Below are positions 25,462-32,983 of a stretch of 49,334 nucleotides of DNA, in pieces. Where the stretch lies: the NCBI GenBank assembly GCA_900544705.1, contig UQWH01000010.1, forward strand, positions 1-49,334, written 5' to 3'. The stretch is from an uncultured Eubacteriales bacterium (lineage in GTDB: Bacteria > Bacillota > Clostridia > Oscillospirales > Oscillospiraceae). The first letter of the stretch is position 1. The number at the start of each line of letters is the position of its first letter. A program made the translations under genes and the position numbers. The notes beneath the pieces were generated by a model that saw nothing but the letters and a program-made list of their open reading frames with translations, was not told where the DNA came from and made no database searches.

Positions 25462-26597
25462 ATCTGGATGAATTACGCACACAGATCGATGCCGTGGACG
25501 ACTCGCTGGTAGAGCTGTTCCAGAAGCGCATGGACATCGCCGCGCAGATCGCGGAGTACAAGCGGGAAAACGGCCTGCCCATTTTGCAGAGCGCCAGAGA
25601 GCGCGAAAAGCTGGCCGCCATCTCCGCAGGCGCGCCGGAGGAGATGCAGCGCTATCTGCGCGTGCTGTATTCGCTGCTGTTCGAGCTGAGCCGCACCTAT
25701 CAGGGCGCGCTCTACCGCAGCGACACCGACCTCTACCGCACGATCACGCGGGCCATCGAGGAAACGCCCAAGGTGTTTCCAAAGCAGGCGGCGGTCGCCT
25801 GTCAGGGCGTGGAGGGCGCCTATGCCCAGCTTGCCTGCGAGCGGCTGTTTTCTGCACCGTCCATCCAGTTCTTCCGCAATTTTGACGGCATTTTCTCCGC
25901 GATTGAGGCCGGCCTCTGCCGCTACGGCATCCTGCCCATCGAAAACAGCACCGCCGGTTCCGTCCGGCAGGTCTATGACCGGATGCTGGAGCACCACTTC
26001 TACATCGTGCGCTCCGTGCGCATGAAGATCGACCACTGCCTGCTAGCCAAGCCCGGCACGAAGGAGATCCACGAGGTCTTTTCCCACGAGCAGGCGATCA
26101 ACCAGTGCGCGGAGTTCCTCAAATCGCTGGGAAAGGACGTCCGCGTGACCTGCTGCGAAAACACCGCTGCCGCGGCGCAGCGCGTCGCGATGTCCGACCG
26201 GACGGATGTGGCCGCGCTCTCCTCGCGCCAGTGCGCAGAGCTCTACGGCCTGACCTGCCTGCGCTACGCCGTGCAGGACAAGGGCAACAATCACACGCGC
26301 TTTCTGTGCATCTCCAAAACGCCGGAGATCTACCCCGGTGCAGACCGCACGAGCATCCGTCTGGTGCTGGCGCACAAGCCGGGCTCGCTGTACCGCGTGC
26401 TTGCGCGGCTGTACGCGCTGGACATCAACCTCTTAAAGCTCGAAAGCCGCCCTATGCCCGACCGGGACTTTGAATTCCAGTTCTACCTCGATCTGGAGAC
26501 GTCGGTCTACTCCGAGGAATTCGCTCAGCTCATGTGCGAGCTGGACGGCATCTGCGAGGAGTTCACCTATCTCGGCAGTTATTCGGAGGTCGTGTGA
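25458..26597 (+). CDS. pheA: Bifunctional chorismate mutase / prephenate dehydratase
   Basis: 379 residues with three domains in order: an AroQ-type chorismate mutase helix bundle (about 1-85: LDELRTQIDAVDDSLVELFQKRM), prephenate dehydratase (about 105-285: QGVEGAYAQLACERLF, LPIENSTAGSV, NHTRFLCIS) and a C-terminal ACT domain (about 293-379: KLESRPMPDRDFEFQFYLD). The ESRP motif of the Phe-binding site is intact, so feedback inhibition by phenylalanine is expected. It provides the mutase step for both branches and the Phe branch itself. It is coupled to aroC (ATGA) and aroE/K (TGATG). Confidence 0.95.
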   Translation: MNLDELRTQIDAVDDSLVELFQKRMDIAAQIAEYKRENGLPILQSAREREKLAAISAGAPEEMQRYLRVLYSLLFELSRTYQGALYRSDTDLYRTITRAIEETPKVFPKQAAVACQGVEGAYAQLACERLFSAPSIQFFRNFDGIFSAIEAGLCRYGILPIENSTAGSVRQVYDRMLEHHFYIVRSVRMKIDHCLLAKPGTKEIHEVFSHEQAINQCAEFLKSLGKDVRVTCCENTAAAAQRVAMSDRTDVAALSSRQCAELYGLTCLRYAVQDKGNNHTRFLCISKTPEIYPGADRTSIRLVLAHKPGSLYRVLARLYALDINLLKLESRPMPDRDFEFQFYLDLETSVYSEEFAQLMCELDGICEEFTYLGSYSEVV

Positions 26598-27814
26598 TGC
26601 GCTGCGGACTTCTGGGAGAGCACCTGACGCACAGCTATTCTCCGCAGATCCACGCGCTGCTGGGCGATTATTCCTACGAGCTGTTTGAGGTCGCGCCGGA
26701 GAAGCTGGGAGAGCTCTTGCAGGCGGGGGAGTTCGACGGCCTGAACGTGACCATCCCCTATAAGCGCGCGGTGATCCCGTACTGCGCGGAGCTGTCCGCA
26801 GCGGCGCGCGAAATGGGCAGCGTCAACACGCTCCTGCGCCGCTCCGACGGCACGCTCTACGGCGACAATACCGATCTCGACGGCTTCCGCTGGCTCCTTG
26901 CGCGGGGCGGCGGGATCAGACCCGGAGAGAAAGCGCTGGTGCTCGGCACCGGCGGCGCGTCGCAGACGGTGCAGGCCGTGCTGCGCGCGGCGGGCGCGGA
27001 GGTGGCGGTGCTGTCGCGCCGCGGGGAGAGTAATTATGCCACGCTCCCGCGGCACGCGGATGCACGGCTGGTCGTCAACGCCACACCCGTGGGGATGTAC
27101 CCGAACAACGGCGCGCGCCTGATCGACCTTGCGCAGCTGCCGCAGTGCCGGTGCGTGCTGGATCTTATCTATAACCCTGCCCGCACGCGCCTGCTTCTGG
27201 ATGCCGCGGCGCGCGGCATCCGGTGCGAAAACGGCCTTTCCATGCTGGTGGCGCAGGCCAAGCGCGCCGCGGAGCTGTTTACCGGCCGGGACATTCCGGA
27301 CGCAGCCTGCACGGACATCCTGCGCCGCATGGAGGCGCAGATGCACAATCTCATTCTCGTCGGAATGCCCGGCAGCGGCAAGACGACGGTCGGCAGCCTT
27401 CTGGCGGTGTCGCTGGGGCGCCCGTTTTACGACGCGGACGGGGAGATCGAGAAAAAGCTCGGCTGCTCCATCCCGGCCTTTTTTGCCCAAAAGGGAGAGG
27501 CGGCCTTCCGCGCGGTCGAGACCGAGGTGCTGGCGGAGCTGGGCAAGCGCTCCGGCTGCGTCATCGCCACGGGCGGCGGCTGCGTAACGCGCGGGGAAAA
27601 CTATGATCTCCTTCACCAGAACGGCGAGATCATCTGGCTGCGCCGCAGTCTGACGGAGCTGCCCGTCGAGGGCCGCCCCGTGAGCCAGAGCCGAAGCCTG
27701 CCGGAGCTTTACCGCGAGCGCGAGTCGGCCTACCGGCGCTTTGCCGATTTCTGCGTGGAGAATGAAGCCACGCCGGAAGCGGCTGTGGAAAAAATCAAGG
27801 AGCTGAGACGATGA
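26597..27814 (+). CDS. Fused shikimate dehydrogenase (AroE) - shikimate kinase (AroK)
   Basis: 405 residues in one uninterrupted frame. Residues 1-248 are shikimate dehydrogenase: shikimate site HSYSP, catalytic K56 in NVTIPYK, NTDLDG with D93, NADP motif LGTGGASQTV and NATPVGM. Residues 249-405 are shikimate kinase: Walker A GMPGSGKTT (256-264), DADGEIEK, the shikimate site ATGGGCV and the lid EGRPVSQ. The junction is tight (MEAQ/MHNLILVG), and codon 249 is an ATG at 27341. The fusion therefore looks like loss of the stop between two formerly overlapping genes. It would catalyse two consecutive steps, dehydroshikimate to shikimate-3-phosphate. Confidence 0.94.
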   Translation: MRCGLLGEHLTHSYSPQIHALLGDYSYELFEVAPEKLGELLQAGEFDGLNVTIPYKRAVIPYCAELSAAAREMGSVNTLLRRSDGTLYGDNTDLDGFRWLLARGGGIRPGEKALVLGTGGASQTVQAVLRAAGAEVAVLSRRGESNYATLPRHADARLVVNATPVGMYPNNGARLIDLAQLPQCRCVLDLIYNPARTRLLLDAAARGIRCENGLSMLVAQAKRAAELFTGRDIPDAACTDILRRMEAQMHNLILVGMPGSGKTTVGSLLAVSLGRPFYDADGEIEKKLGCSIPAFFAQKGEAAFRAVETEVLAELGKRSGCVIATGGGCVTRGENYDLLHQNGEIIWLRRSLTELPVEGRPVSQSRSLPELYRERESAYRRFADFCVENEATPEAAVEKIKELRR

Positions 27815-28248
27815 AACTGCTGGTACTCAACGGCCCGAACCTGAATCTGCTGGGTCTGCGCGAGCCGGATATTTATGGGAAGCAGAGCTATGCCGCGCTG
27901 GAGGACTTTATTCGCGCGGCGGCACAGGAGGCCGGCTGCGAGGTCGAGATCCGCCAGTCGAACCACGAGGGCGTGCTGGTGGACTGGATTCAGGGCGCTT
28001 ACGGCGTGTTTGACGGCATCGTCATCAATCCCGCCGCCTACACGCACACCTCCGTCGCCATTCTGGACGCGCTGAAGGCCGTGGCGCTTCCCGCCGTGGA
28101 GGTGCATCTGTCGGACGTGGACGCGCGCGAGCCCTTCCGCCGTCTTTCCTATGCGGGGATGGCCTGCAAAAAGACCTACAAGGGGCTCGGCTTCGAGGGC
28201 TATCGCCGCGCGGTGCGGTATCTCTGCGGGTTCGGCGATGCCGAATAA
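27811..28248 (+). CDS. aroQ: Type II 3-dehydroquinate dehydratase
   Basis: 145 residues, the size of the dodecameric class II enzyme. The start LLVLNGPNLNLLGLREPDIYG carries the catalytic Arg/Tyr loop. INPAAYTHTSVAILDAL and VEVHLSDVDAREPFR hold the other active-site residues (Asn, His). It dehydrates 3-dehydroquinate, step three. It closes the operon, overlapping the AroE/K gene by ATGA, and is followed by a strong terminator. With it, every step from DAHP to chorismate is encoded in this one transcript. Confidence 0.97.
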   Translation: MKLLVLNGPNLNLLGLREPDIYGKQSYAALEDFIRAAAQEAGCEVEIRQSNHEGVLVDWIQGAYGVFDGIVINPAAYTHTSVAILDALKAVALPAVEVHLSDVDAREPFRRLSYAGMACKKTYKGLGFEGYRRAVRYLCGFGDAE

Positions 28249-28334
28249 TTTTTCGCAGATAGCGGAAAGTGAAATCTAACAATCTATTTCAGCCGTGTTT
28301 TCCATGTTCTGTCCGGTTATTTTTCAAAAAAGAT

Positions 28335-28365
28335 AACGCCTCTGCCTTGCGGGCAGAGGCGTTTT
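28335..28365 (+). terminator. Terminator of the aromatic operon
   Basis: AACGCCTCTGCC-TTGCG-GGCAGAGGCGTT (28335-28362) followed by TTATT. Confidence 0.88.
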
Positions 28366-28416
28366 ATTGTATAATGCATTATAGTCCAAAAATAGTACCT
28401 GTATATCGGATATAAT
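28347..28416 (+). promoter_or_regulatory. Promoter/operator region of the molybdenum hydroxylase unit
   Basis: One candidate is TTGCGG (28347-28352), 17 bp, TATAAT (28370-28375), overlapping the upstream terminator. A second TATAAT (28411-28416) lacks a clear -35. Each -10 lies in a palindrome: TATAATGCATTATA (28370-28383, perfect 14 bp) and TATATC-G-GATATA (28402-28414). Such symmetry suggests regulator binding. The AAGAAAGGG ribosome site follows. Confidence 0.5.
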
Positions 28417-28456
28417 TTGTATTAAATGCACAACTGACAAGAAAGGGTCCTGCGCT

Positions 28457-31030
28457 ATGTCTATTTTCTATGTCAACGGAAAGGAAGTCACCGTTGCCAA
28501 AAAACAGAAGCTCCTGCGCTATCTGCGCGACGAGCTGCGCCTCACGTCCGTCAAGGACGGATGCAGCGAGGGCGCCTGCGGTGCCTGCACCGTTCTGATC
28601 GAGGGCGAGCCCTGCCGTGCCTGTATTCCCGATACCGAACGCCTGCACGGCAAGCACGTGCTGACGGTCGAGGGCCTGTCTGATTTTGAGAAAGCGGCCT
28701 ATACCTTCGCCTTCGGCGAGGCCGGCGCGGTGCAATGCGGCTTCTGTATTCCGGGCATGGTGCTGTGCGCCAAGAGCCTGCTGGATAAGGTCGCGGATCC
28801 GACGGACGAGCAGATCCGCTTTGCCATCCGCAATAACTACTGCCGCTGCACCGGCTATGTCAAGATCATCGACGCCATCCGGCTGGCGGGCAAGATCTTC
28901 CGCGAGGGAAAAATTCCTCTGCCCTCTGCGACGGACTGGCGCCTCGGCAGCCGTGTCCACCGCGTGGACGTGGAGGAAAAGGTGCTCGGCTACGGCAAAT
29001 ATCCCGATGACTTCTATGTGGAGGGAATGTGCTACGGCTCCGCCGTGCGCAGCAAGCACGCCCGCGCCCGTGTAACGGGCATCGACGCCTCCGCGGCGCT
29101 GAAGCTGCCGGGCGTGGTGGCGGTGCTGACCGCCGAGGACATCCCCGGGGAAAACAAGGTCGGCCATCTGAAGCACGACCAGTACACGCTGATCCCCATC
29201 GGCGGCATGACGCACTATCTGGGCGACGCGATCGCGCTGGTGGTCGCGGAGGATCAGGAAACGCTGGAGAAGGCGAAAAAACTCGTCAAGGTGACCTATG
29301 ACATCCTTCCGGCGGTACATAACATCGCGGAGGCCGCTGCGAATACGGCGATGGTCTTTGACGAGGAAACGACGAACGTGCAGGCGCACAAGCACGTCAG
29401 CCGCGGCGACGCGGCAGGCGCGATCGCCGGCGCAAAGTACGTCATCACCGAGCATTTTGACACGCCGTGGACGGAGCACGCCTTCCTCGAGCCGGAATGC
29501 TGCGTCGCCTACAGGGATGCCGACGGCGACGTCATGCTCATCACGAGCGACCAGTCCTCCCACACGACCCTGCACGAGTGCAGTCTGCTGCTCGGCAGCA
29601 AAAAGGTCAAGGTGCAGAACGCACTGGTGGGCGGCGGCTTCGGCGGCAAGGAGGATATGTCCGTCCAGCATCATGCGGCGCTCATCACCTACTGCACCGG
29701 CCGGCCCGTCAAGGTCAAGCTGAGCCGGCAGGAGTCCATTCTGGTTCATCCCAAGCGCCACCATTTTGAAATGGATTTCACCATGGGCTGCGACGAAAAC
29801 GGCAAAATTCTGGGCGTCAAGGCAAACGTCTGCTCCGACACGGGCGCCTTTGCGTCTCTGGGCGGCCCGGTTCTGGAGCGTGCGTGCACGCACGCCGCCG
29901 GTCCTTATGCCTACGAGAATTTTGAGATCGAGGGCACGGCCTACTATACGAATAATCCCCCGGCGGGCGCGTTCCGCGGCTTCGGCGTGACGCAGACCTG
30001 CTTTGCTACGGAAACGCTTCTGAACATGATGGCCGAGAAAATCGGCATCTCCCCATGGGAGATCCGCTACCGCAACGCCATCCGTCCGGGCGGTGTGCTG
30101 CCGAACGGCCAGATCGTCGACGGCTCCACCGGCCTTGTGGAAACACTGGAGGCCGTCAAGCCCTACTATGACGAGGCTGTCGCAGCGGGCAAGCCCGTGG
30201 GTCTGGCCTGTGCGATGAAGAACGCCGGTGTCGGCGTCGGTATCCCCGACTGGGGCCGCTGCAAGCTCATCGTCGAGGACGACGCGAAGCTGCATATCTA
30301 CACCGGCGCGTCCTGCATCGGGCAGGGTCTCGGCACCGTTCTGGTGCAGATGATCGTGACGAACACCGACCTCAAGCGCGAGGACATTGTCTATGAGCGC
30401 AGCAACACGTGGATCGCACCGGACTCCGGCGACACCTCCGGTTCGCGCCAGACAATGATTACGGGCGAGGCCTGCCGCCGCGCCTGCGTGAAGCTGATGC
30501 AGGCCAAGGTCGGCAAAACGCTCGCCGACCTGAAGGGACAGGAGTTCTACGGGGAGTATCTGGCAAAGACTGACCCGCTGGGCGCAGATGTGCCGAATCC
30601 CGTGTCCCACGTTGCCTACGGCTATGCCACGCAGCTGTGTATTCTGGACAAGAATACGGGCTATGTCGAAAAGATCGTCGCCGCACATGACGTCGGCAAG
30701 GCAGTCAACCCTCTGTCCTGCGAGGGGCAGATCGAGGGCGGCGTGGTCATGTCCATGGGTTATGCCCTGACCGAGCAGTACGAGATCGACGCGCACTGCA
30801 AGCCGATCTCCCGCTTCGGCACATTGGGACTGTTCCGTGCACACCAGACGCCGGAGATCAAGGCGATCGTGCTGGATAAACCGGGACTGGATATCGCCTG
30901 CGGCGCCATCGGCATCGGCGAGATCACGTCCATTCCCACGGCGCCGGCTATCGCGGAAGCGTACTACCGGCTTGACGGCGAGCGCCGCTTCAGCCTGCCG
31001 CTGGAGCATACGCCCTATGAACGCAGATAA
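28457..31030 (+). CDS. Molybdenum hydroxylase, xanthine dehydrogenase/aldehyde oxidoreductase family (fused [2Fe-2S] and molybdopterin domains)
   Basis: 857 residues. The N-terminal plant-type [2Fe-2S] domain uses C36, C41, C44 and C56 (DGCSEGACGACTVL). The second [2Fe-2S] domain uses C94, C97, C129 and C131 (CGFC...CRC). The molybdopterin part (about 175-857) has GGGFGGKEDM, GAFRGFG and the catalytic-Glu motif GIGEITSIPTAPA. There is no FAD domain, as in Desulfovibrio aldehyde oxidoreductase and the selenium-dependent molybdenum hydroxylases (such as clostridial xanthine dehydrogenase-like enzymes). No in-frame TGA is seen, consistent with labile rather than selenocysteine selenium if any. 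Substrate unproven: purine or aldehyde. Electrons probably pass to the next gene product. Confidence 0.9.
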   Translation: MSIFYVNGKEVTVAKKQKLLRYLRDELRLTSVKDGCSEGACGACTVLIEGEPCRACIPDTERLHGKHVLTVEGLSDFEKAAYTFAFGEAGAVQCGFCIPGMVLCAKSLLDKVADPTDEQIRFAIRNNYCRCTGYVKIIDAIRLAGKIFREGKIPLPSATDWRLGSRVHRVDVEEKVLGYGKYPDDFYVEGMCYGSAVRSKHARARVTGIDASAALKLPGVVAVLTAEDIPGENKVGHLKHDQYTLIPIGGMTHYLGDAIALVVAEDQETLEKAKKLVKVTYDILPAVHNIAEAAANTAMVFDEETTNVQAHKHVSRGDAAGAIAGAKYVITEHFDTPWTEHAFLEPECCVAYRDADGDVMLITSDQSSHTTLHECSLLLGSKKVKVQNALVGGGFGGKEDMSVQHHAALITYCTGRPVKVKLSRQESILVHPKRHHFEMDFTMGCDENGKILGVKANVCSDTGAFASLGGPVLERACTHAAGPYAYENFEIEGTAYYTNNPPAGAFRGFGVTQTCFATETLLNMMAEKIGISPWEIRYRNAIRPGGVLPNGQIVDGSTGLVETLEAVKPYYDEAVAAGKPVGLACAMKNAGVGVGIPDWGRCKLIVEDDAKLHIYTGASCIGQGLGTVLVQMIVTNTDLKREDIVYERSNTWIAPDSGDTSGSRQTMITGEACRRACVKLMQAKVGKTLADLKGQEFYGEYLAKTDPLGADVPNPVSHVAYGYATQLCILDKNTGYVEKIVAAHDVGKAVNPLSCEGQIEGGVVMSMGYALTEQYEIDAHCKPISRFGTLGLFRAHQTPEIKAIVLDKPGLDIACGAIGIGEITSIPTAPAIAEAYYRLDGERRFSLPLEHTPYERR

Positions 31031-31051
31031 GCGGCGGAAAGGAGAAGCCTT

Positions 31052-31546
31052 ATGATCGTCAAGAAGAAATTTCCTGCAAAGGTGGCCTGCGTCCACTGCA
31101 ACGGCGGCTGCCGCGCCAAGCAGAGCCCGGAGGGCTACGATCTTTGCAGCTACGGCTGTACCGGCTGCGGCACCTGCATCGACACCTGCCGATTCGGTGC
31201 AATCTACCTCAACGCCTATGGTGTGGCCGAGGTGGACGAGAGCAAGTGCATCGGCTGCGGCGCGTGCTATCTGGCCTGCCCTCAGCGGGTCATCCATCTG
31301 CGTCTGGAGGCCAATCCCATCGTGGTGCTGTGCTCCAATAAGGACGCACGCTGCAAGGATGTATGCGACGTGAGCTGCGTCGGCTGCGGCCTGTGCGAAA
31401 AGACCTGCCCCGCCGGGGCCATCAAGGTTTCGGAAAACCGCGCCTTCATCTATGCCGACAAATGCCTGTCCTGCGGTGCCTGCGCCATGGTCTGCCCGCG
31501 CAACGTCATCCACGACAAACGCGGCATCCTGACCTTCCGAATCTGA
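31052..31546 (+). CDS. RnfB-like polyferredoxin (four [4Fe-4S] motifs)
   Basis: 164 residues with 23 cysteines. Four CxxCxxCxxxC motifs start at C36, C66, C109 and C138. An N-terminal group (C13, C16, C20, C32) resembles the extra cluster of RnfB, and C94/C101/C105 lie in VVLCSNKDARCKDVC, also RnfB-like. The N-terminal membrane helix of true RnfB is absent, so the protein is soluble. GAAAGGAG precedes the ATG, 21 bases after the hydroxylase stop. It most likely accepts electrons from the hydroxylase's [2Fe-2S] centres and hands them to ferredoxin-level carriers, replacing the missing FAD subunit. That role is inference. Confidence 0.88.
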   Translation: MIVKKKFPAKVACVHCNGGCRAKQSPEGYDLCSYGCTGCGTCIDTCRFGAIYLNAYGVAEVDESKCIGCGACYLACPQRVIHLRLEANPIVVLCSNKDARCKDVCDVSCVGCGLCEKTCPAGAIKVSENRAFIYADKCLSCGACAMVCPRNVIHDKRGILTFRI

Positions 31547-31551
31547 GCTTT

Positions 31552-31584
31552 GCGCCCTCTTCATTTGGAAGAGGGCGCTTTTTT
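31552..31584 (+). terminator. Terminator after the polyferredoxin gene
   Basis: GCGCCCTCTTC-ATTTG-GAAGAGGGCGC (11-bp perfect stem) followed by T6. Confidence 0.92.
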
Positions 31585-31853
31585 GCGGGATGATTTTGAA
31601 ATTTGTGCGCACCTACGCGTCAACTCAAAATCCCATCTGCACCCGTAGGGAACGGCCTTCTGCGCAGCCCTTGGCGGCTCTGCCGCCTTAGGGATGCGGT
31701 GTGCCCCTTGCGGGCAGGCCGTTCCGTGTGCAGGCACCGGCCTTTACGCTTTTTCCCTTGGCGGCGGGGCAATATCCGGATGGCCGTCCGGATGGTCGGA
31801 AAGGGAAACCGAAAATCCACACATTTTTTACATCCTTTCCTGTGAATACTTCT
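31585..31853. repeat. Non-coding region with two large stem-loop elements
   Basis: This gap carries no convincing gene. Element one: outer stem GGAACGGCCT (31650-31659) / AGGCCGTTCC (31717-31726) enclosing CCCTTGGCGGC-TCT-GCCGCC..AGGG and a TGCCC/GGGCA hairpin. Element two: TTTCCCTT (31753-31760) / AAGGGAAA (31802-31809) enclosing ATCCGGA / TCCGGAT (31775-31781 / 31788-31794). It could be REP-like palindromic repeat units, common in GC-rich Clostridia, or a structured RNA. I see no second copy in this window. Confidence 0.5.
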
Positions 31854-31882
31854 TGAATTTGAGGGGGAAATGTGATACGATA
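31854..31882 (+). promoter_or_regulatory. Promoter of the metF-acs operon
   Basis: TTGAAT (31854-31859), exactly 17 bp, TACGAT (31877-31882). The -10 overlaps the palindrome 31875-31893. Confidence 0.65.
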
Positions 31883-31893
31883 AAGTCGTATCG
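31875..31893. promoter_or_regulatory. Palindromic candidate operator at the metF promoter
   Basis: GATACGATAAAGTCGTATC: 7-bp perfect arms around a 5-bp centre, covering the -10 box. The right half continues GTATCGGAATG, resembling GTATCGAATG at the fhs promoter. A stem-loop follows in the leader: CGCAG-ATCC / GGAT-CTGCG (31900-31925). Confidence 0.6.
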
Positions 31894-31955
31894 GAATGCG
31901 CAGCATCCCGTTGGATGACCTGCGTAAAATATACATATTTTAGGAGGCTAAAACC

Positions 31956-32912
31956 ATGAGCGTAGCTGAAATCATGGAGCAGCGCAATGCATTCTCGTTT
32001 GAGGTATTCCCCCCCAAGACCGACGTCGGCATGGAAAAACTGTGCGGCGAGGGCGGTGTGCTGGAAAAGCTGTACACCCTGAACCCGGACTACATCTCCT
32101 GCACCTACGGCGCAGGCGGCACCAATGTCGGCAAGAACCTTGAGGTCCTGAAGAAGATCAAGGCCGACGGCAAGTGCACCCCCGTGACGCACTTCACCTG
32201 CATCGGCAACACCAAGGAAGGCATCAAGGAGCAGCTCCAGACCTATCTGGACAACGGCATCGACCATATGCTCGCCCTGCGCGGCGACCTTCCCTTCGGC
32301 TGGAAGGGCACCGGCGGCGACCTGCACTATGCCACCGAGCTTGTCAAGTTCGTCCGTCAGGAATTCGGCGACAAGTTCACCATCGCGGTCGCCGGCTCCC
32401 CGGAAGGCCACATTGCCTGCCGCAGCCTGGAGGCGGACATCTCCTTCCTGAAGCAGAAGCAGGACAACGGCGCCGACTATATCATGACGCAGCTCTGCTG
32501 GGATATGGATCAGTTCCGTTACTGGCTCGATGCTATCCGCGCCGCCGGCATCTGGATGCCTGTCGATGTGGGTATCATGCCCATCCTCGATCAGGCTGCC
32601 ACCATCAACATGGCGCTGTCCCGCAACGGCTGTGTGATGCCGCGCGAACTCTGCGAGCTCATTTCCAAGAACTGGATCTTCCCGAACCCCTTCTCCGTCG
32701 GCCTCAAGACCGCCAAGGGCGACGATGCCTGCTTCGATGCGGACGTCGAGGGCAAGAAGGCCAGCTTCAAGGAAGCGGGCATCGAATACACCATCCGTCA
32801 GATCGACGAGTACCGCGCCTGCGGCATCAACGGCATCCATCTGTATGCGCTGAACAAGTACGACGACGTCGCGCGCATCGCCAAGGAAGCCGGTCTGCTC
32901 GACTTAATCTAA
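31956..32912 (+). CDS. metF: 5,10-methylenetetrahydrofolate reductase
   Basis: 318 residues after TAGGAGG. Typical MetF barrel motifs: FSFEVFPPKTDVGMEKL with the catalytic Glu, YISCTYGAGGTNVGKN, HFTCIGNTKEGIKEQLQTYLDNGIDHMLALRGD and FTIAVAGSPEGH, plus GADYIMTQLCWD. It binds FAD and reduces methylene-THF to methyl-THF, the last step of the methyl branch. It lacks the adjacent metV and rnfC2 partners seen in many acetogens, so its electron donor is open. It is the first gene of the ACS operon, which ties it to acetyl-CoA synthesis rather than methionine supply. Confidence 0.94.
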   Translation: MSVAEIMEQRNAFSFEVFPPKTDVGMEKLCGEGGVLEKLYTLNPDYISCTYGAGGTNVGKNLEVLKKIKADGKCTPVTHFTCIGNTKEGIKEQLQTYLDNGIDHMLALRGDLPFGWKGTGGDLHYATELVKFVRQEFGDKFTIAVAGSPEGHIACRSLEADISFLKQKQDNGADYIMTQLCWDMDQFRYWLDAIRAAGIWMPVDVGIMPILDQAATINMALSRNGCVMPRELCELISKNWIFPNPFSVGLKTAKGDDACFDADVEGKKASFKEAGIEYTIRQIDEYRACGINGIHLYALNKYDDVARIAKEAGLLDLI

Positions 32913-32930
32913 AGCAAAATGCTTTCCCAT

Positions 32931-32952
32931 GGGGACGGGATCTCCCGTCCCC
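32931..32952 (+). repeat. Intercistronic hairpin between metF and cooC
   Basis: GGGGACGGG-ATCT-CCCGTCCCC, a 9-bp stem without a T-run. It is more likely to stabilise or process the message than to end it. Confidence 0.6.
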
Positions 32953-32983
32953 CCCGTGTGTGAAGCGCAAAGGAGCAAATACC

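Noticed and set aside
26597..27814. Frameshift or assembly error explaining the AroE-AroK fusion
   Set aside because: The frame and codon bias are continuous across the junction and the next gene is coupled normally by ATGA. Only the internal ATG recalls a former gene start.
28457..31030. Selenocysteine (in-frame TGA) in the molybdenum hydroxylase
   Set aside because: The frame has no internal TGA. Selenium in this family is a labile ligand and cannot be read from the sequence.
28379..31612. 1077-codon open frame on the minus strand opposite the molybdenum hydroxylase
   Set aside because: It is antisense to a gene with clear cluster and cofactor motifs, has no recognisable domain, and spans the terminator and promoter at both ends. 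Long antisense frames are expected at this GC content.
31603..31845. 80-codon frame in the gap before metF
   Set aside because: It is Arg-rich with no ribosome site and lies across stem-loop elements, so it looks like repeat or structured non-coding DNA.
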